From NCBI GenBank assembly GCA_023436205.1, contig JAEZKC010000093.1, forward strand, positions 1 through 64,000: a stretch of 64,000 nucleotides of DNA. Reading direction: 5' to 3'. Under the pieces are notes generated by a model. It was not told where the DNA came from and searched no databases. It worked only from the letters and a program-made list of their open reading frames with translations. Source of the stretch: Fibrobacterota bacterium (lineage in GTDB: Bacteria; Fibrobacterota; Chitinivibrionia; Chitinivibrionales; Chitinispirillaceae). This document shows, piece by piece, positions 8,761-17,639 of the stretch. The stretch's first letter is position 1; each line of letters starts with the position of its first letter. The translations under genes and the position numbers were made by a program.

Positions 8761-9363
8761 TTAACCGCCAACCAAAAGACAATTGCAAGCATGACAGTAC
8801 TCCGTTTTGTATAGTTTAAAGTGAAGGTCCTTCTGTTTATAGGAAAGTAGTTGATTCCACACCCGTTTTCCATCCTGCCTGGATACAGTGATTTTCCCCT
8901 CTGCTTCCACAAAAGCAGATTTGACTTGCTTGATATCGTCTATGCCCCGCTGGCGCAGACTACTCACCAGTTCCTCTTTGGTAAGTAATTCCCGACGCGA
9001 GTTTCGCTGGATAGCCTGGCCGTTACGGATAATCTGCAGCGGCGGAGCTGCGGTCAACTTTGCTACAAAAGGACTGCGGTAACTGAGTGCATTAAGCAGG
9101 TAGTTGCACCCCATCATTGTGAGAATGAAAACGAATCCGTCACTCAAAAAAATGTAGCTCCCTAAAGAGTTGGCGGCCTCGTTAGCTATGAGCAACGCGA
9201 AGATCAGATCCATAAACTCCAATTCGCCCCCGCTGCGTCGTGGCATGATGCGCATGAGCATCAGAATACCAAAATAAAGAAGTACCGCCCGGACTACCAG
9301 CTCGAAAAATGGTGTTTGAAGCGCAACCACCTTTAACCAGCTTTCAGGCAGAAATTCCATCAA
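8761..9363 (-). CDS. DUF421 (YetF-like) membrane protein
   Basis: Three N-terminal membrane segments (about 20-105) carry the family signature LMRIMPRRSGGELEFMDLIFALLIANEAANSLG. A cytoplasmic YetF-type domain follows (LQIIRNGQAIQRNSRRELLTKEELVSSLRQRGIDDIKQVKSAFVEAEGKITVSR). The function of the family is unknown. The C-terminus has an extra tail with CHAC. It starts three bases after the antiporter stop, so the two form an operon. A second DUF421 gene lies on the other strand at 11141. Confidence 0.9.
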   Translation of the reverse strand: MMEFLPESWLKVVALQTPFFELVVRAVLLYFGILMLMRIMPRRSGGELEFMDLIFALLIANEAANSLGSYIFLSDGFVFILTMMGCNYLLNALSYRSPFVAKLTAAPPLQIIRNGQAIQRNSRRELLTKEELVSSLRQRGIDDIKQVKSAFVEAEGKITVSRQDGKRVWNQLLSYKQKDLHFKLYKTEYCHACNCLLVGG

Positions 9364-9366
9364 CCG

Positions 9367-10821
9367 CTATCTCCGGTTTTTCAACTGCAGGTGTCCTAGA
9401 ATTTCGGATGTCACTTCATCGATATACTGATTGTTCACCAGAATATAAAGGACATCCCCAGCAAAGACAGTGGTATTTCCTCTTGGTGCGATAATGGTGT
9501 CATTTCTGTTAACCATGGTAATGGTGGTACCCGGAGGCAGGTTGAACTGGGTAATTATGGCTTGTCCACTGTACACATCATCATCAATGAAGAACTCTAT
9601 CAGCTCCAGATCCGATTTGCTGACAGATGTCAATTCCATCACCTGCCTGGGTCTGGGCTTGGCCTTAACCGCAAGTTTCAACAGATCAGCCAGCTTGGTG
9701 ATTGTGGAGCCCTGCACCACCATAGAAAGCAGCACAGCAAAAAAGACGATATTGAAAATACCTCTTGATCCCTCGATACCCGCAGCCGCCGGATAAGTCG
9801 CAAGCACAATCGGCACAGCGCCCCTTAAACCGCTCCAGCTTAAAAATGTCTTCTCTTTTATGTTGTACTTGGTGAAAACCGTACAGCAGAGAACCGCCAG
9901 CGGACGCGCAATAAAGGCAAGTATCAAAAAAAGGACAATGCCATCACGGACCACACCACTGAATTCGTGGGGAAAGACAAGCAATCCAAGCAACACGAAA
10001 ATCACCACATTGCCGATGGTGGAGAATGCTTCCAGCAGGGTTGTAATAGTAGACTTGTAAGGAATATCGGAATTTCCAAGAAAATACCCGGCAAAAAAAG
10101 CGGAGAGGACTCCGCTGGCTCTCCCCAAATCCGCGGCGCCATAAGAAAGCATAATAATAGCGATCATATATATGTATATATACCCCTTGTCCAGACTGTT
10201 GATATATCTGAAAAGGAAAGATGCTATTTTTCCCACAACAAGCCCGATGGCAACCCCACCCACAATCTGCCAGAGAAGAGAAAAACCAATGCTGAGGGGG
10301 TTCTGCAGTTGAGCGACAATCAGCTGAACGGCGATGGAGGTCAAGATGATAGCCATGGGATCATTGGTTGCTGATTCAATCTCCACCACCGAGGACAACT
10401 TTTCATCCAGGGATCGGGACCGCAGAATCGAAAACACCGCAGCGGCGTCGGTGGAAGCGATAATGCAGGCGATCAGAATGGCGTGTGAGACGCTGTAGCC
10501 AAGGATAATCTGCAGAAAAACTGCTGTAATGCCGGCGGTAATCACCACTCCAAGAGTAGCCAGTATCATGGCAGGGGCTAACACCGTCTGCAGCCGCTTT
10601 TTCTTGGTCCCGAAACCACCTATGAACAGTACAAACACCAGTGCGAAATCCGCTATCTGGCGTGACAGCACGAAATTGTCGAAATACACCAGAGATAGAA
10701 CATCGCTGCCAAACAGGATACCCGCAAAAAGTGATATCACCACCAGGGGAACACGCCATTTGTTGGCTACTTTGGCGACCAGTATAATCGCAAGCAGAAT
10801 CAACGCTAATATCAGATACAA
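9367..10821 (-). CDS. K+/H+ antiporter, CPA1 (NhaP2/CvrA-like)
   Basis: This is an inner-membrane monovalent cation/proton antiporter. About twelve hydrophobic segments run through residues 1-385, with the ion-site pattern STDAAAVFSILRS (about 128) and SATNDPMAIILTS (about 150). The last ~80 residues form a TrkA-C/RCK-C domain (FIDDDVYSGQAIITQFNLPPGTTITMVNR) that senses ligand or pH. The start codon is TTG, with aaagg nine bases before it; there is no ATG in frame nearby. The gene heads the operon with DUF421. It is shorter than E. coli CvrA, which has an extra C-terminal domain. Confidence 0.9.
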   Translation of the reverse strand: MYLILALILLAIILVAKVANKWRVPLVVISLFAGILFGSDVLSLVYFDNFVLSRQIADFALVFVLFIGGFGTKKKRLQTVLAPAMILATLGVVITAGITAVFLQIILGYSVSHAILIACIIASTDAAAVFSILRSRSLDEKLSSVVEIESATNDPMAIILTSIAVQLIVAQLQNPLSIGFSLLWQIVGGVAIGLVVGKIASFLFRYINSLDKGYIYIYMIAIIMLSYGAADLGRASGVLSAFFAGYFLGNSDIPYKSTITTLLEAFSTIGNVVIFVLLGLLVFPHEFSGVVRDGIVLFLILAFIARPLAVLCCTVFTKYNIKEKTFLSWSGLRGAVPIVLATYPAAAGIEGSRGIFNIVFFAVLLSMVVQGSTITKLADLLKLAVKAKPRPRQVMELTSVSKSDLELIEFFIDDDVYSGQAIITQFNLPPGTTITMVNRNDTIIAPRGNTTVFAGDVLYILVNNQYIDEVTSEILGHLQLKNRR

Positions 10822-11140
10822 ATAATGAATCCTTTCGCATTTTTGTAAGAAAACAGAATATCATTAAAAAGCAAGGTGATAGCAAGCTTCTTTCCACTAA
10901 GGACGAAGGTGCAGAGCACAGGTGCCATGCAGTGCCTCCATGCCCGACTTTTATCTGCAAAAAACTTGAGAAAACGATGACTCCTGGTAAGTCATCCACC
11001 TCTTTAAACCTTCCCACACAGTATACACACAGCCGGGCATGGTGTTTGCAGTATATAAATGACATTGTGCACTTGTAAGACGCGAATTCCGATCTCAATC
11101 ATTCCTTCACTGTCAGCTCGTTTTTCAACGCAGGAGGCTT
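10822..11140. other. Divergent intergenic region
   Basis: This separates the leftward antiporter/DUF421 operon from the rightward DUF421/BASS/sulfatase genes, so it must hold promoters for both. I see no repeat and no RNA structure I can name. The rightward gene has an aggagg ribosome site at its end. Confidence 0.4.
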
Positions 11141-11623
11141 ATGGAAGCTATCGGTTTGGCTACTCCGCTTTGGGAAATCATGTTGCGGACATCCGTCGTT
11201 TACATTGCTATTTTCCTTCTGCTGCGTCTTATGCCAAAGCGAACCTCGGGTAAATTTTCGCTTGCCGACATGCTGACACTAATTGTGATTGGCAGCATGG
11301 CGAAAACGGGCATTGTCGGGGATTCGACATCCATGGCTGACATCATCCTTATGATTGCACTCGTTCTCATCTGGGATTATGTACTCAATTTACTTGAGTA
11401 TCAGATTCCGCTTTTCCGTTACATTCTGCGCGACAAGCAGGCTGCCTTGATTCAAAATGGCCGTATGATGCGCGGAAATATGCGACGGGAGATGGTAACT
11501 GAAGATGAATTGTACGCGGCACTCCGGGAAAAAAATGTCGATAACATTTCACATGTGCATTCCGCCTACTTGGAGGCAGATGGCAATATCTCTATTCTCA
11601 GGGAGCGCAGGAGAAAGTTCTAA
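11141..11623 (+). CDS. DUF421 (YetF-like) membrane protein, second copy
   Basis: This is 160 residues, with the same layout as the leftward DUF421 protein: membrane segments in residues about 14-90, the signature LLRLMPKRTSGKFSLADMLTLIVIGSMA, then a YetF-like domain (ALIQNGRMMRGNMRREMVTEDELYAALREKNVDNISHVHSAYLEADGNISILR). It keeps the RR..MVTEDEL core but ends sooner than the other copy. It has an excellent ribosome site, aggagg. It is followed 34 bases later by the BASS transporter. The two copies are clearly related but diverged, so the duplication is not recent. Confidence 0.9.
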   Translation: MEAIGLATPLWEIMLRTSVVYIAIFLLLRLMPKRTSGKFSLADMLTLIVIGSMAKTGIVGDSTSMADIILMIALVLIWDYVLNLLEYQIPLFRYILRDKQAALIQNGRMMRGNMRREMVTEDELYAALREKNVDNISHVHSAYLEADGNISILRERRRKF

Positions 11624-11657
11624 GCGGTATCAAAAACATGGAGAGGGATATCTGAAC

Positions 11658-12578
11658 ATGAATATCATTCAAATCATTCTGGATATTTCAGTGCTGCTCT
11701 TTCCAATTGCAAGCATGTTCGCTGTCGGCCTCAGTTTCACCCTAAACCAAATCACCAGACCCCTGCGCTTCCCGGACAGGGTATTCCGTGCACTTGTCGC
11801 CAATTTCATTCTCGTACCTCTTCTTGCAGTGGGCATTTCCCGTCTGCTGGCACTGGAGACTTCACTGGCTGCCGGAGTGGTTCTGGTGGGCACAGCGGCG
11901 GGCGCGCCATTTCTCCTGAAATTAACCCAGGTTGCCAATGGAGATGTGAGTCTGAGCGCTACACTCCTTGTCCTGCTGATGCCGCTCACGGTCTTTTACA
12001 TGCCTTTTGCGGTGCCGCTGGTGATCGCGGATGCTTCGGTGAATGCTGTATCCATCGCAGTGCCTCTGATCCTTACGCTGCTGTTACCGTTGATCGTCGG
12101 ACAAATTATTGGCACAGTTTTACCTCGGCTGGCCTCGCACCTGGCGCTCATCGCCGCCAAGACCTCCTCTGTCAGTCTATTGACACTTGTCATCTCAACG
12201 GTGATTCTTAATGCTTCACTCTTTCGCGACATGATAGGCACTGGTGCCATCATCGCGGCAATACTTCTGACCGCGGGAGGTTTTGGTGCAGGTTATCTGA
12301 TCAGCAGTTCCGGTTTCAACAGACGTGCTACAATGGGGCTTGGCACAGGGCAGAGAAACATCGCTGCGGCATTGGTGGTAGCGACTCAGGATTTCAATGA
12401 CCCCAGAATGCTTGCCATGATTGTCCTGTTCTCAGTGGTCGATCTTATGGTGCTTTTCCCGATCGCATTTATCCTCCGCAGGCGTTCCCCGCCTCCAGAT
12501 ATTCACAAAAGCGACTCTGTGCCTCTGCAGGGACCAGACCCGGGAGGTCCGAAGCTGCCAATAAAAGAAAATCCTTAG
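11658..12578 (+). CDS. Bile acid:sodium symporter (BASS) family transporter
   Basis: This is a 306-residue polytopic inner-membrane protein with about nine to ten hydrophobic helices. The family patterns ITRPLRFPDRVFRALVANFILVPLLA, VLVGTAAGAPFLLKLTQVANGDVSLSATL and MGLGTGQRNIAAALVVATQDF (the crossover region) identify a BASS-type organic anion/Na+ symporter. The start was moved inward to 11658, where gagaggga precedes the ATG; the longer frame overlaps the DUF421 gene and encodes no family sequence. Followed by a sulfatase, it may import a sulfated or carboxylated substrate; that link is inference. Confidence 0.88.
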   Translation: MNIIQIILDISVLLFPIASMFAVGLSFTLNQITRPLRFPDRVFRALVANFILVPLLAVGISRLLALETSLAAGVVLVGTAAGAPFLLKLTQVANGDVSLSATLLVLLMPLTVFYMPFAVPLVIADASVNAVSIAVPLILTLLLPLIVGQIIGTVLPRLASHLALIAAKTSSVSLLTLVISTVILNASLFRDMIGTGAIIAAILLTAGGFGAGYLISSSGFNRRATMGLGTGQRNIAAALVVATQDFNDPRMLAMIVLFSVVDLMVLFPIAFILRRRSPPPDIHKSDSVPLQGPDPGGPKLPIKENP

Positions 12579-12704
12579 CAGACTTCTGGCAAAAGGGAAT
12601 GCAGAAAAAAATGGGCCACTTATACATTCCCGACGGCACTCACAGCAGTAACTGTTGTATATCTATTACGACTTAACAAAAGTGACACTCGGAAGGAGTA
12701 AAAG

Positions 12705-15059
12705 ATGGCCAATAATATTCCACGCGAGATACTTCCGATTCCCGACAGCAGGCAAGTGGGACCCACATTGTACAAGTCCGGATCTCCTGAATCCTGCTAT
12801 GAGCAGAAAGTGCCATTGCGCCCTCCTGAGGGTGCTCCCAACATCCTTCTTGTTCTGCTCGATGATGCGGGATTTGGATCCAACAGTGCTTTTGGCGGTC
12901 CCTGCCGCACACCGACATTCGAGCGCCTTTCCAAAGGCGGCCTGCGCTACACCCGGTTCCATACAACTGCATTATGTTCTCCTACACGGCAGGCTCTATT
13001 GACCGGTCGCAATCACCATTCCGTGGGGATGGGTGTAGTTTCCGATATGGCTACCGCTGCACCAGGATATACTTCACAGAGACCAGATACGGCTGCGACG
13101 ATCGCCGAGATGCTGCGCCTGAACGGGTATTCGACTGCACAATTTGGCAAATGCCACGAAGTACCGACCTGGGAATGGAGCCCCATGGGGCCTTTTGACC
13201 GCTGGCCTACCGGAAACGGATTTGAATACTTCTACGGCTTCATCGGAGGTGAAACAAGCCAGTTCTACCCAAGCCTCATCGAGGGGACAACTCCTGTACT
13301 TCCTGACAAGACTCCGGAGGCAGGATACCATCTAAGCGAGGATCTGGCTGAGAAAGCACGCCGGTGGATCGGGCAGCAGCGGGCGCTTGTGCCGGACAAG
13401 CCGTTTTTTCTGTACTTTGCCCCGGGTGCCACCCACGCACCGATCCACGTGCCCAAGGAGTGGCGCGACCGTTACCGCGGAGTCTTCGACAAGGGTTGGG
13501 ATTCCATTCGTGAGGAGACATTCAACCGTCAAAAAAAACTGGGAATTATTCCTCCGGAATGCGACCTGACGCCACGACCAGAGGGCATTCCCGCCTGGAG
13601 CGACATTACTGAAGACATGAAACCGGTACTGATCCGGCAAATGGAGCTTTACGCTGCTTTTCTTGAGCATACCGATTACTGCATTGGGCAAGTTGTTGAA
13701 AGTATCGAAAACCTGGGAGAACTGGACAATACACTGATCTGGATTATAACCGGGGACAACGGAGCGTCCGGTGAGGGAACAATAAACGGCACCTGGAACG
13801 AGTCCTTGACCATGACAGGAATGACTGACATCGAAACACCGGGATTTCTGCGTGAACGCCTTTCCACCTTTGGAACTCCGCAATCATACCCGCAGTATTC
13901 TCTGGGATGGGCACACGCCATGGATACCCCGTATCAGTGGACAAAGCGGGTCGCCTCTCACTGGGGAGGAACGCGAAACGGACTGATAGTTCATTGGCCT
14001 GAAGGAATCCGCTCTCGCGGAGAATTGCGCCAGCAGTTCCATCACGTGATCGATGTCGCCCCCACCTTCCTTGAGGTCGCCAATCTTCCGCAGCCACTAA
14101 TTGTCAATGGCATCCAGCAGCAGGCCATTGAAGGTACAAGCATGGTTTACACATTCAACGATCCTGATGCCCCCGACCGGCACGAGACGCAGTATTTCGA
14201 AATTCTTTGCAACCGCGGAATCTACCACAAGGGCTGGACGGCAGTAACTGCACACAACTCTCCTGTTTCACCACGACCTCTGGCTGAACTCGAAGATGAT
14301 ACCTGGGAGCTTTACGACACCAGAAAAGACTGGACACAAGCGCACGATCTAGCGCGGGAGCACCCGCAAAAACTCTCTGAGCTCAAGCGTTTGTTCCTCA
14401 TAGAAGCCGCAAAGTACAACGTCCTCCCGCTTGATGACCGGACAGCTCAAAGGGCCGATCCGGATCTGGCAGGACGGCCGGTCTTAGTGAAAGGGAAGCG
14501 CCAGAAGTTCTACCCCGGCATTGGGCGCCTGAATGCCTTTTGCGTCATCAACACCAAAAACAAGTCTCACCGGGTGACTGCGGAGATCATTATACCTGCC
14601 GGCGGCTGCGAAGGAGTGATCGTGGCCCAGGGAGGTTTCCCGGGGGGGTGGTCCCTTTATGCAAAAGAAGGTCGCCTGAAGTATTGCTACAACTTCTATG
14701 GAATCGACCTGTATCACATCGACACAGCCGAACCGATGCCCGAAGGAAAGCATCTGGTGCGAATGGATTTTGAATACCATGGGGGAGGTGTTGCAAAGGG
14801 TGGAAATGTCAGCCTGTATGTTGACAATAGAATCGCAGGGGGTGGTCAGGTCGGGCGCACCCAGCCGCTTCCGTTCGCAAGTGACGAGCCTTTGGAGATC
14901 GGCTGCGATAACGGATCACCCGTAACCACTGATTACACCATTCAAGAATTCTCGGGAAAAGTGAACTGGGTGGAAATCGAAATTCCAAGCGATGCAACTG
15001 ACAACGACGGGCAGATTACACATGAGCAACGGCTACGGTCAATTCTGATAACTGAGTAG
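12705..15059 (+). CDS. Arylsulfatase, large cytoplasmic type
   Basis: This is a type I sulfatase of 784 residues, hydrolysing sulfate esters. The active-site motif CSPTRQALLTGR has Cys91 in the CxPxR context, which is converted to formylglycine by FGE or an anaerobic maturase. No maturase gene is in the window. LLVLLDDAGFG (Asp53/54) gives Ca ligands, and FAPGATHAPIHVP and WIITGDNGASGEG supply other site residues. A C-terminal beta-sandwich (about 600-775) is typical of ~780-residue AtsA-like enzymes. There is no signal peptide, so it acts in the cytoplasm. The ribosome site is aaggag. It lies 126 bases after the BASS transporter. Confidence 0.93.
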   Translation: MANNIPREILPIPDSRQVGPTLYKSGSPESCYEQKVPLRPPEGAPNILLVLLDDAGFGSNSAFGGPCRTPTFERLSKGGLRYTRFHTTALCSPTRQALLTGRNHHSVGMGVVSDMATAAPGYTSQRPDTAATIAEMLRLNGYSTAQFGKCHEVPTWEWSPMGPFDRWPTGNGFEYFYGFIGGETSQFYPSLIEGTTPVLPDKTPEAGYHLSEDLAEKARRWIGQQRALVPDKPFFLYFAPGATHAPIHVPKEWRDRYRGVFDKGWDSIREETFNRQKKLGIIPPECDLTPRPEGIPAWSDITEDMKPVLIRQMELYAAFLEHTDYCIGQVVESIENLGELDNTLIWIITGDNGASGEGTINGTWNESLTMTGMTDIETPGFLRERLSTFGTPQSYPQYSLGWAHAMDTPYQWTKRVASHWGGTRNGLIVHWPEGIRSRGELRQQFHHVIDVAPTFLEVANLPQPLIVNGIQQQAIEGTSMVYTFNDPDAPDRHETQYFEILCNRGIYHKGWTAVTAHNSPVSPRPLAELEDDTWELYDTRKDWTQAHDLAREHPQKLSELKRLFLIEAAKYNVLPLDDRTAQRADPDLAGRPVLVKGKRQKFYPGIGRLNAFCVINTKNKSHRVTAEIIIPAGGCEGVIVAQGGFPGGWSLYAKEGRLKYCYNFYGIDLYHIDTAEPMPEGKHLVRMDFEYHGGGVAKGGNVSLYVDNRIAGGGQVGRTQPLPFASDEPLEIGCDNGSPVTTDYTIQEFSGKVNWVEIEIPSDATDNDGQITHEQRLRSILITE

Positions 15060-15084
15060 AGGAAAGATTGACACAACAATACAT

Positions 15085-15117
15085 CCTGCCGGGAGTCTTA
15101 TAAAGATTCCCCGCAGG
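15085..15117. terminator. Strong hairpin after the sulfatase
   Basis: The arms cctgccgggagtctt and aagattccccgcagg pair with one mismatch and one G-U pair around a three-base loop. It lies 25 bases after the sulfatase stop and is not followed by a T run, so it may be a transcript-end stabiliser more than a classic intrinsic terminator. Confidence 0.55.
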
Positions 15118-15293
15118 CCATTGAATTTCGTTCATTATAGATTGACAGTGCAGTCATGAAAACCGTAGCATCTCTTTACTGATGTCGGAGCGCGAAATCA
15201 AAACAGACAAGTCAGCTCACAGAACGGGCCTCATACCATTCTCCCGAGCTGATTCCAGAAAATGATACTGCAAAGTCTGACTGGAAATTGTTA

Positions 15294-15662
15294 ATGATAG
15301 AAAACCGAAAAGTACATACAACGCCAGCCAACCGCCGAGCCCATATGGCAAATGAGCGCACCTTCCTTGCCTGGATAAGAACGGCGATTGGGGTAATGGC
15401 CTTCGGCTTTGTAGTGGAGGAGTTCGCGTTTGCCATTAATCCACAACCCGAACCAACCCCGGGTCTCTCTCAACTGCCGGGACTGATACTTGTGGCCTTT
15501 GGAGGAGTACTGACAGTTTTGTCATTTGTAAGATACAGGACCATCGAAAAGGAACTTGAGGCAGGAACGTATTCGTCCAATTTTTTCCTCACGTCTGTTC
15601 TGACAATCTTTGTGATTGCTGTGGGAATATTCCTTTTTGTGTATCTTATTGATAAACCTTGA
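15294..15662 (+). CDS. DUF202 (YidH-like) membrane protein
   Basis: This is a small inner-membrane protein of 122 residues. The family signature RAHMANERTFLAWIRTAIGVMAFGF starts near residue 18, followed by three membrane helices (about 30-48, 62-80, 98-118). Function is unknown; DUF202 proteins are common in Gram-negatives. I use the ATG at 15294 (ggaa seven bases before) in place of the TTG two codons earlier. Confidence 0.88.
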   Translation: MIENRKVHTTPANRRAHMANERTFLAWIRTAIGVMAFGFVVEEFAFAINPQPEPTPGLSQLPGLILVAFGGVLTVLSFVRYRTIEKELEAGTYSSNFFLTSVLTIFVIAVGIFLFVYLIDKP

Positions 15663-15720
15663 ATAATGGTGCAAATGTGTCTCTGTGATCATCGGTTCAA
15701 TCAGGTATGAAATATTCCGA

Positions 15721-16686
15721 TTACTGATTGATCAAACTATTATCTGTCATGAAAAACGGGCTGATTAGAGGTGCAATCCCTTTGGTTTCAGGCATCTTTG
15801 ATGTATTGGAAGCAAGACTGTACGCTTGGGCTTTCCAAGGCGGCTGGTTGCCTACTGTAGAACTTACGATGTCAGTCGTTTCCATAATAGCGATAAACGC
15901 AGAAGGGTCCAGACGCATAACGGCCCTCTTGAGCGTGCTGACATGAGAGCTCTTCACAATGGAGTACAGCAGCGTTTTTTCACACCCCATGTACCCGCCC
16001 TTACCGTTAAGCAGCGTTACACCGAGATTATTAATGACCGTAAGCTCCTGCAGTATGTCCTGCCATTTATCAGATATGATCATAATGGCTTTTCTCTTAG
16101 CCAGACTGGTGAAAACAGCATCCATCGTCTTGGCATTGGCAACGATCATCACGAAAGTATACAGCACATTTTCAACAGGGAACAGAAGCAGAGCAATAGC
16201 AAGAATGACTGCGTTCAGGACCAGGTTTGCACTCCCCAAACTTATGGAGTACATTTTATTGAGTGCAATGGATATGATCTCAGAACCTCCTGCCGCGCCA
16301 TTTGAGCGAAGCATGATTGCCACACCTGTTCCACCCAGTACCCCTGCACACAAGGCACTAAGCAGCTTTTCGGGTATGTCAATGACAGGATTGATCACCA
16401 TGAGCAGCACCGAATAACTCACCATGCCCCACCCCGAGAGCAGTATGAACTTCAATCCGGTGAATTTCACCCCCAACAGGAAGAGAGGAACATTTATCAG
16501 CATATAAAGCAGTCCCAGAGGGATAATCTTCCACTTATAATAAATTATCAAAGCGGCGCCGGTGATTCCTCCGGATAAAAACCCATTTGGTTTTATGAAC
16601 ACATTGACAGCCAGTGCACACAGGGCGCTACCAGCTGTTATCAGAATCATGCTTTTCAGAATGCCTTTCAGCGCAGACCACTTCAT
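15721..16686 (-). CDS. YitT/DUF161-DUF2179 membrane protein
   Basis: This is 321 residues. Six hydrophobic segments carry the YitT pattern (VNVFIKPNGFLSGGITGAALIIYY; LRSNGAAGGSEIISIALNK), and a soluble DUF2179 domain follows (about 205-275: KAIMIISDKWQDILQEL, NGKGGYMGCEKTLLYSIVK). The last ~45 residues are an unusual tail without family similarity. The start at 16686 has ggag upstream; the longer frame only adds an Arg-rich segment overlapping the neighbour. It begins two bases after the stop of the 16689 gene, so both are in one operon, whose head has a sigma-54 promoter match. Confidence 0.88.
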   Translation of the reverse strand: MKWSALKGILKSMILITAGSALCALAVNVFIKPNGFLSGGITGAALIIYYKWKIIPLGLLYMLINVPLFLLGVKFTGLKFILLSGWGMVSYSVLLMVINPVIDIPEKLLSALCAGVLGGTGVAIMLRSNGAAGGSEIISIALNKMYSISLGSANLVLNAVILAIALLLFPVENVLYTFVMIVANAKTMDAVFTSLAKRKAIMIISDKWQDILQELTVINNLGVTLLNGKGGYMGCEKTLLYSIVKSSHVSTLKRAVMRLDPSAFIAIMETTDIVSSTVGNQPPWKAQAYSLASNTSKMPETKGIAPLISPFFMTDNSLINQ

Positions 16687-16688
16687 CT

Positions 16689-17036
16689 CTATTCTCCGGC
16701 TCCTGGAGCGGGATCTATGGTGCCGCACAGGTACCATTCCCCCTGCCGTCCTCCGCACTTCCACAGACCGGCAAATAGCAGAGTATTCCCGGACCTGTAG
16801 CATGTGAATTCAACCCTGCTGCCATCCCCTGAGTTCGATGACCCCTGGTAATGCTTTCCATCTTCAGATACCATCTCATACCGTTCCTCGTCTCCTTCTT
16901 TGTATAACACGTGCATCGTGGCTGAAGAACTGCTCAGCAGAAAAACTGGAATTTCGCAGTAACAACGCCGCCCGTCAAAGGTCATGTAATATGAGCTCGT
17001 TACATTTACAATACAGTGTTCTGTTATAGGTACCAT
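16689..17036 (-). CDS. Unknown small beta-rich protein, paralogue of 17095 gene
   Basis: This is a 115-residue protein with no signal peptide or membrane helix that I can see, and I do not recognise its family. Its second half (YQGSSNSGDGSRVEFTCYR..LLFAGLWKCGGRQGEW) aligns with the next gene's YQGSITIGNLSYIFRFQ..LVLFGHWSTGGFRGEM: shared Y-Q-G-S, L-F-x-G-x-W, G-G and G-E. The two are therefore tandem paralogues. It is cysteine-bearing (C8, C25, C27 and more), unlike its sister. A gagg ribosome site precedes the start, and YitT follows directly. Confidence 0.7.
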   Translation of the reverse strand: MVPITEHCIVNVTSSYYMTFDGRRCYCEIPVFLLSSSSATMHVLYKEGDEERYEMVSEDGKHYQGSSNSGDGSRVEFTCYRSGNTLLFAGLWKCGGRQGEWYLCGTIDPAPGAGE

Positions 17037-17094
17037 AAAGCCTCATTGTTGAATTGCATACCAGTGATACTTTCCCTTTTGGCATCATTACTTT

Positions 17095-17466
17095 TCATGC
17101 TGCAGGTGGCAGCTTATCTGCGGCAAAATCTTTGGTGACCAATCTCCGTAAAGCAGAATGAATCACCATTTCACCCCTGAACCCCCCTGTGCTCCAGTGT
17201 CCAAAAAGCACCAGATCCTGTGCAGTTGAAAATGTCTGAAACCGAAATATATAGCTCAGGTTTCCGATTGTTATGCTTCCCTGATAGGTAAAACCGTCCC
17301 GGGATTGAAGCTGCAGGTTGTTTTCACATCCCTTAGAGTCTGTCATAGATAATTCAATTGAACTGGAGGACACATTGATGATATGGGCATTAAAATAAAC
17401 CCGCTTTCCTGTGCGATTTATCCATAGAGCCCTTTGGGTCTGAAAAGCAGTGATTTTAGCAGTCAT
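17095..17466 (-). CDS. Unknown small beta-rich protein, head of sigma-54 operon
   Basis: This is a 123-residue protein of unknown family, paralogous to the following gene over the C-terminal half (YQGS...LFGHW..GG.RGE). The N-terminal KITAFQTQRALWINRTGKRVYFNAHIINVSSSSIELSMTDSKG suggests a beta-sandwich or PilZ-like barrel, but no PilZ RxxxR signature is present. The ribosome site is gaggtg. A GG-N10-GC sigma-54 promoter match lies 46-61 bases upstream, and the gene before that encodes a sigma-54 activator, so I infer that it is activator-controlled. Confidence 0.7.
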   Translation of the reverse strand: MTAKITAFQTQRALWINRTGKRVYFNAHIINVSSSSIELSMTDSKGCENNLQLQSRDGFTYQGSITIGNLSYIFRFQTFSTAQDLVLFGHWSTGGFRGEMVIHSALRRLVTKDFAADKLPPAA

Positions 17467-17511
17467 GTTTCACCTCGCCGAACAAGTGACGAATCTGGTT
17501 TTGGTCTACTA

Positions 17512-17527
17512 TGCAGAATGTATGCCA
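17512..17527 (-). promoter_or_regulatory. Candidate sigma-54 (-24/-12) promoter
   Basis: The minus strand reads TGGCAT-ACATT-CTGC, against the consensus TGGCAC-N5-TTGC. The essential GG and GC pairs are ten bases apart as required. The -12 element is about 47 bases before the 17466 start codon, a normal distance. It lies between the sigma-54 activator gene and the paralogous pair. Confidence 0.6.
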
Positions 17528-17639
17528 GTGCAGATTAGCAAGTGAAACGGTGTTGCACTGAGGGCCGGGGGGAGAAACGGGTGATGGAAGGTATAAACAG
17601 AAATTTACAGCGGGTGGTCACCACTAAACGAAAGTTGAT

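Noticed and set aside
10403..11098. Minus-strand frame of 231 codons upstream of the antiporter
   Set aside because: It overlaps the antiporter gene in another frame and shows no recognisable domain.
12705..15059. Sulfatase/BASS/DUF421 as one defence or transport island
   Set aside because: The genes are all ordinary families with their own ribosome sites; co-transcription is possible but no special system is indicated.
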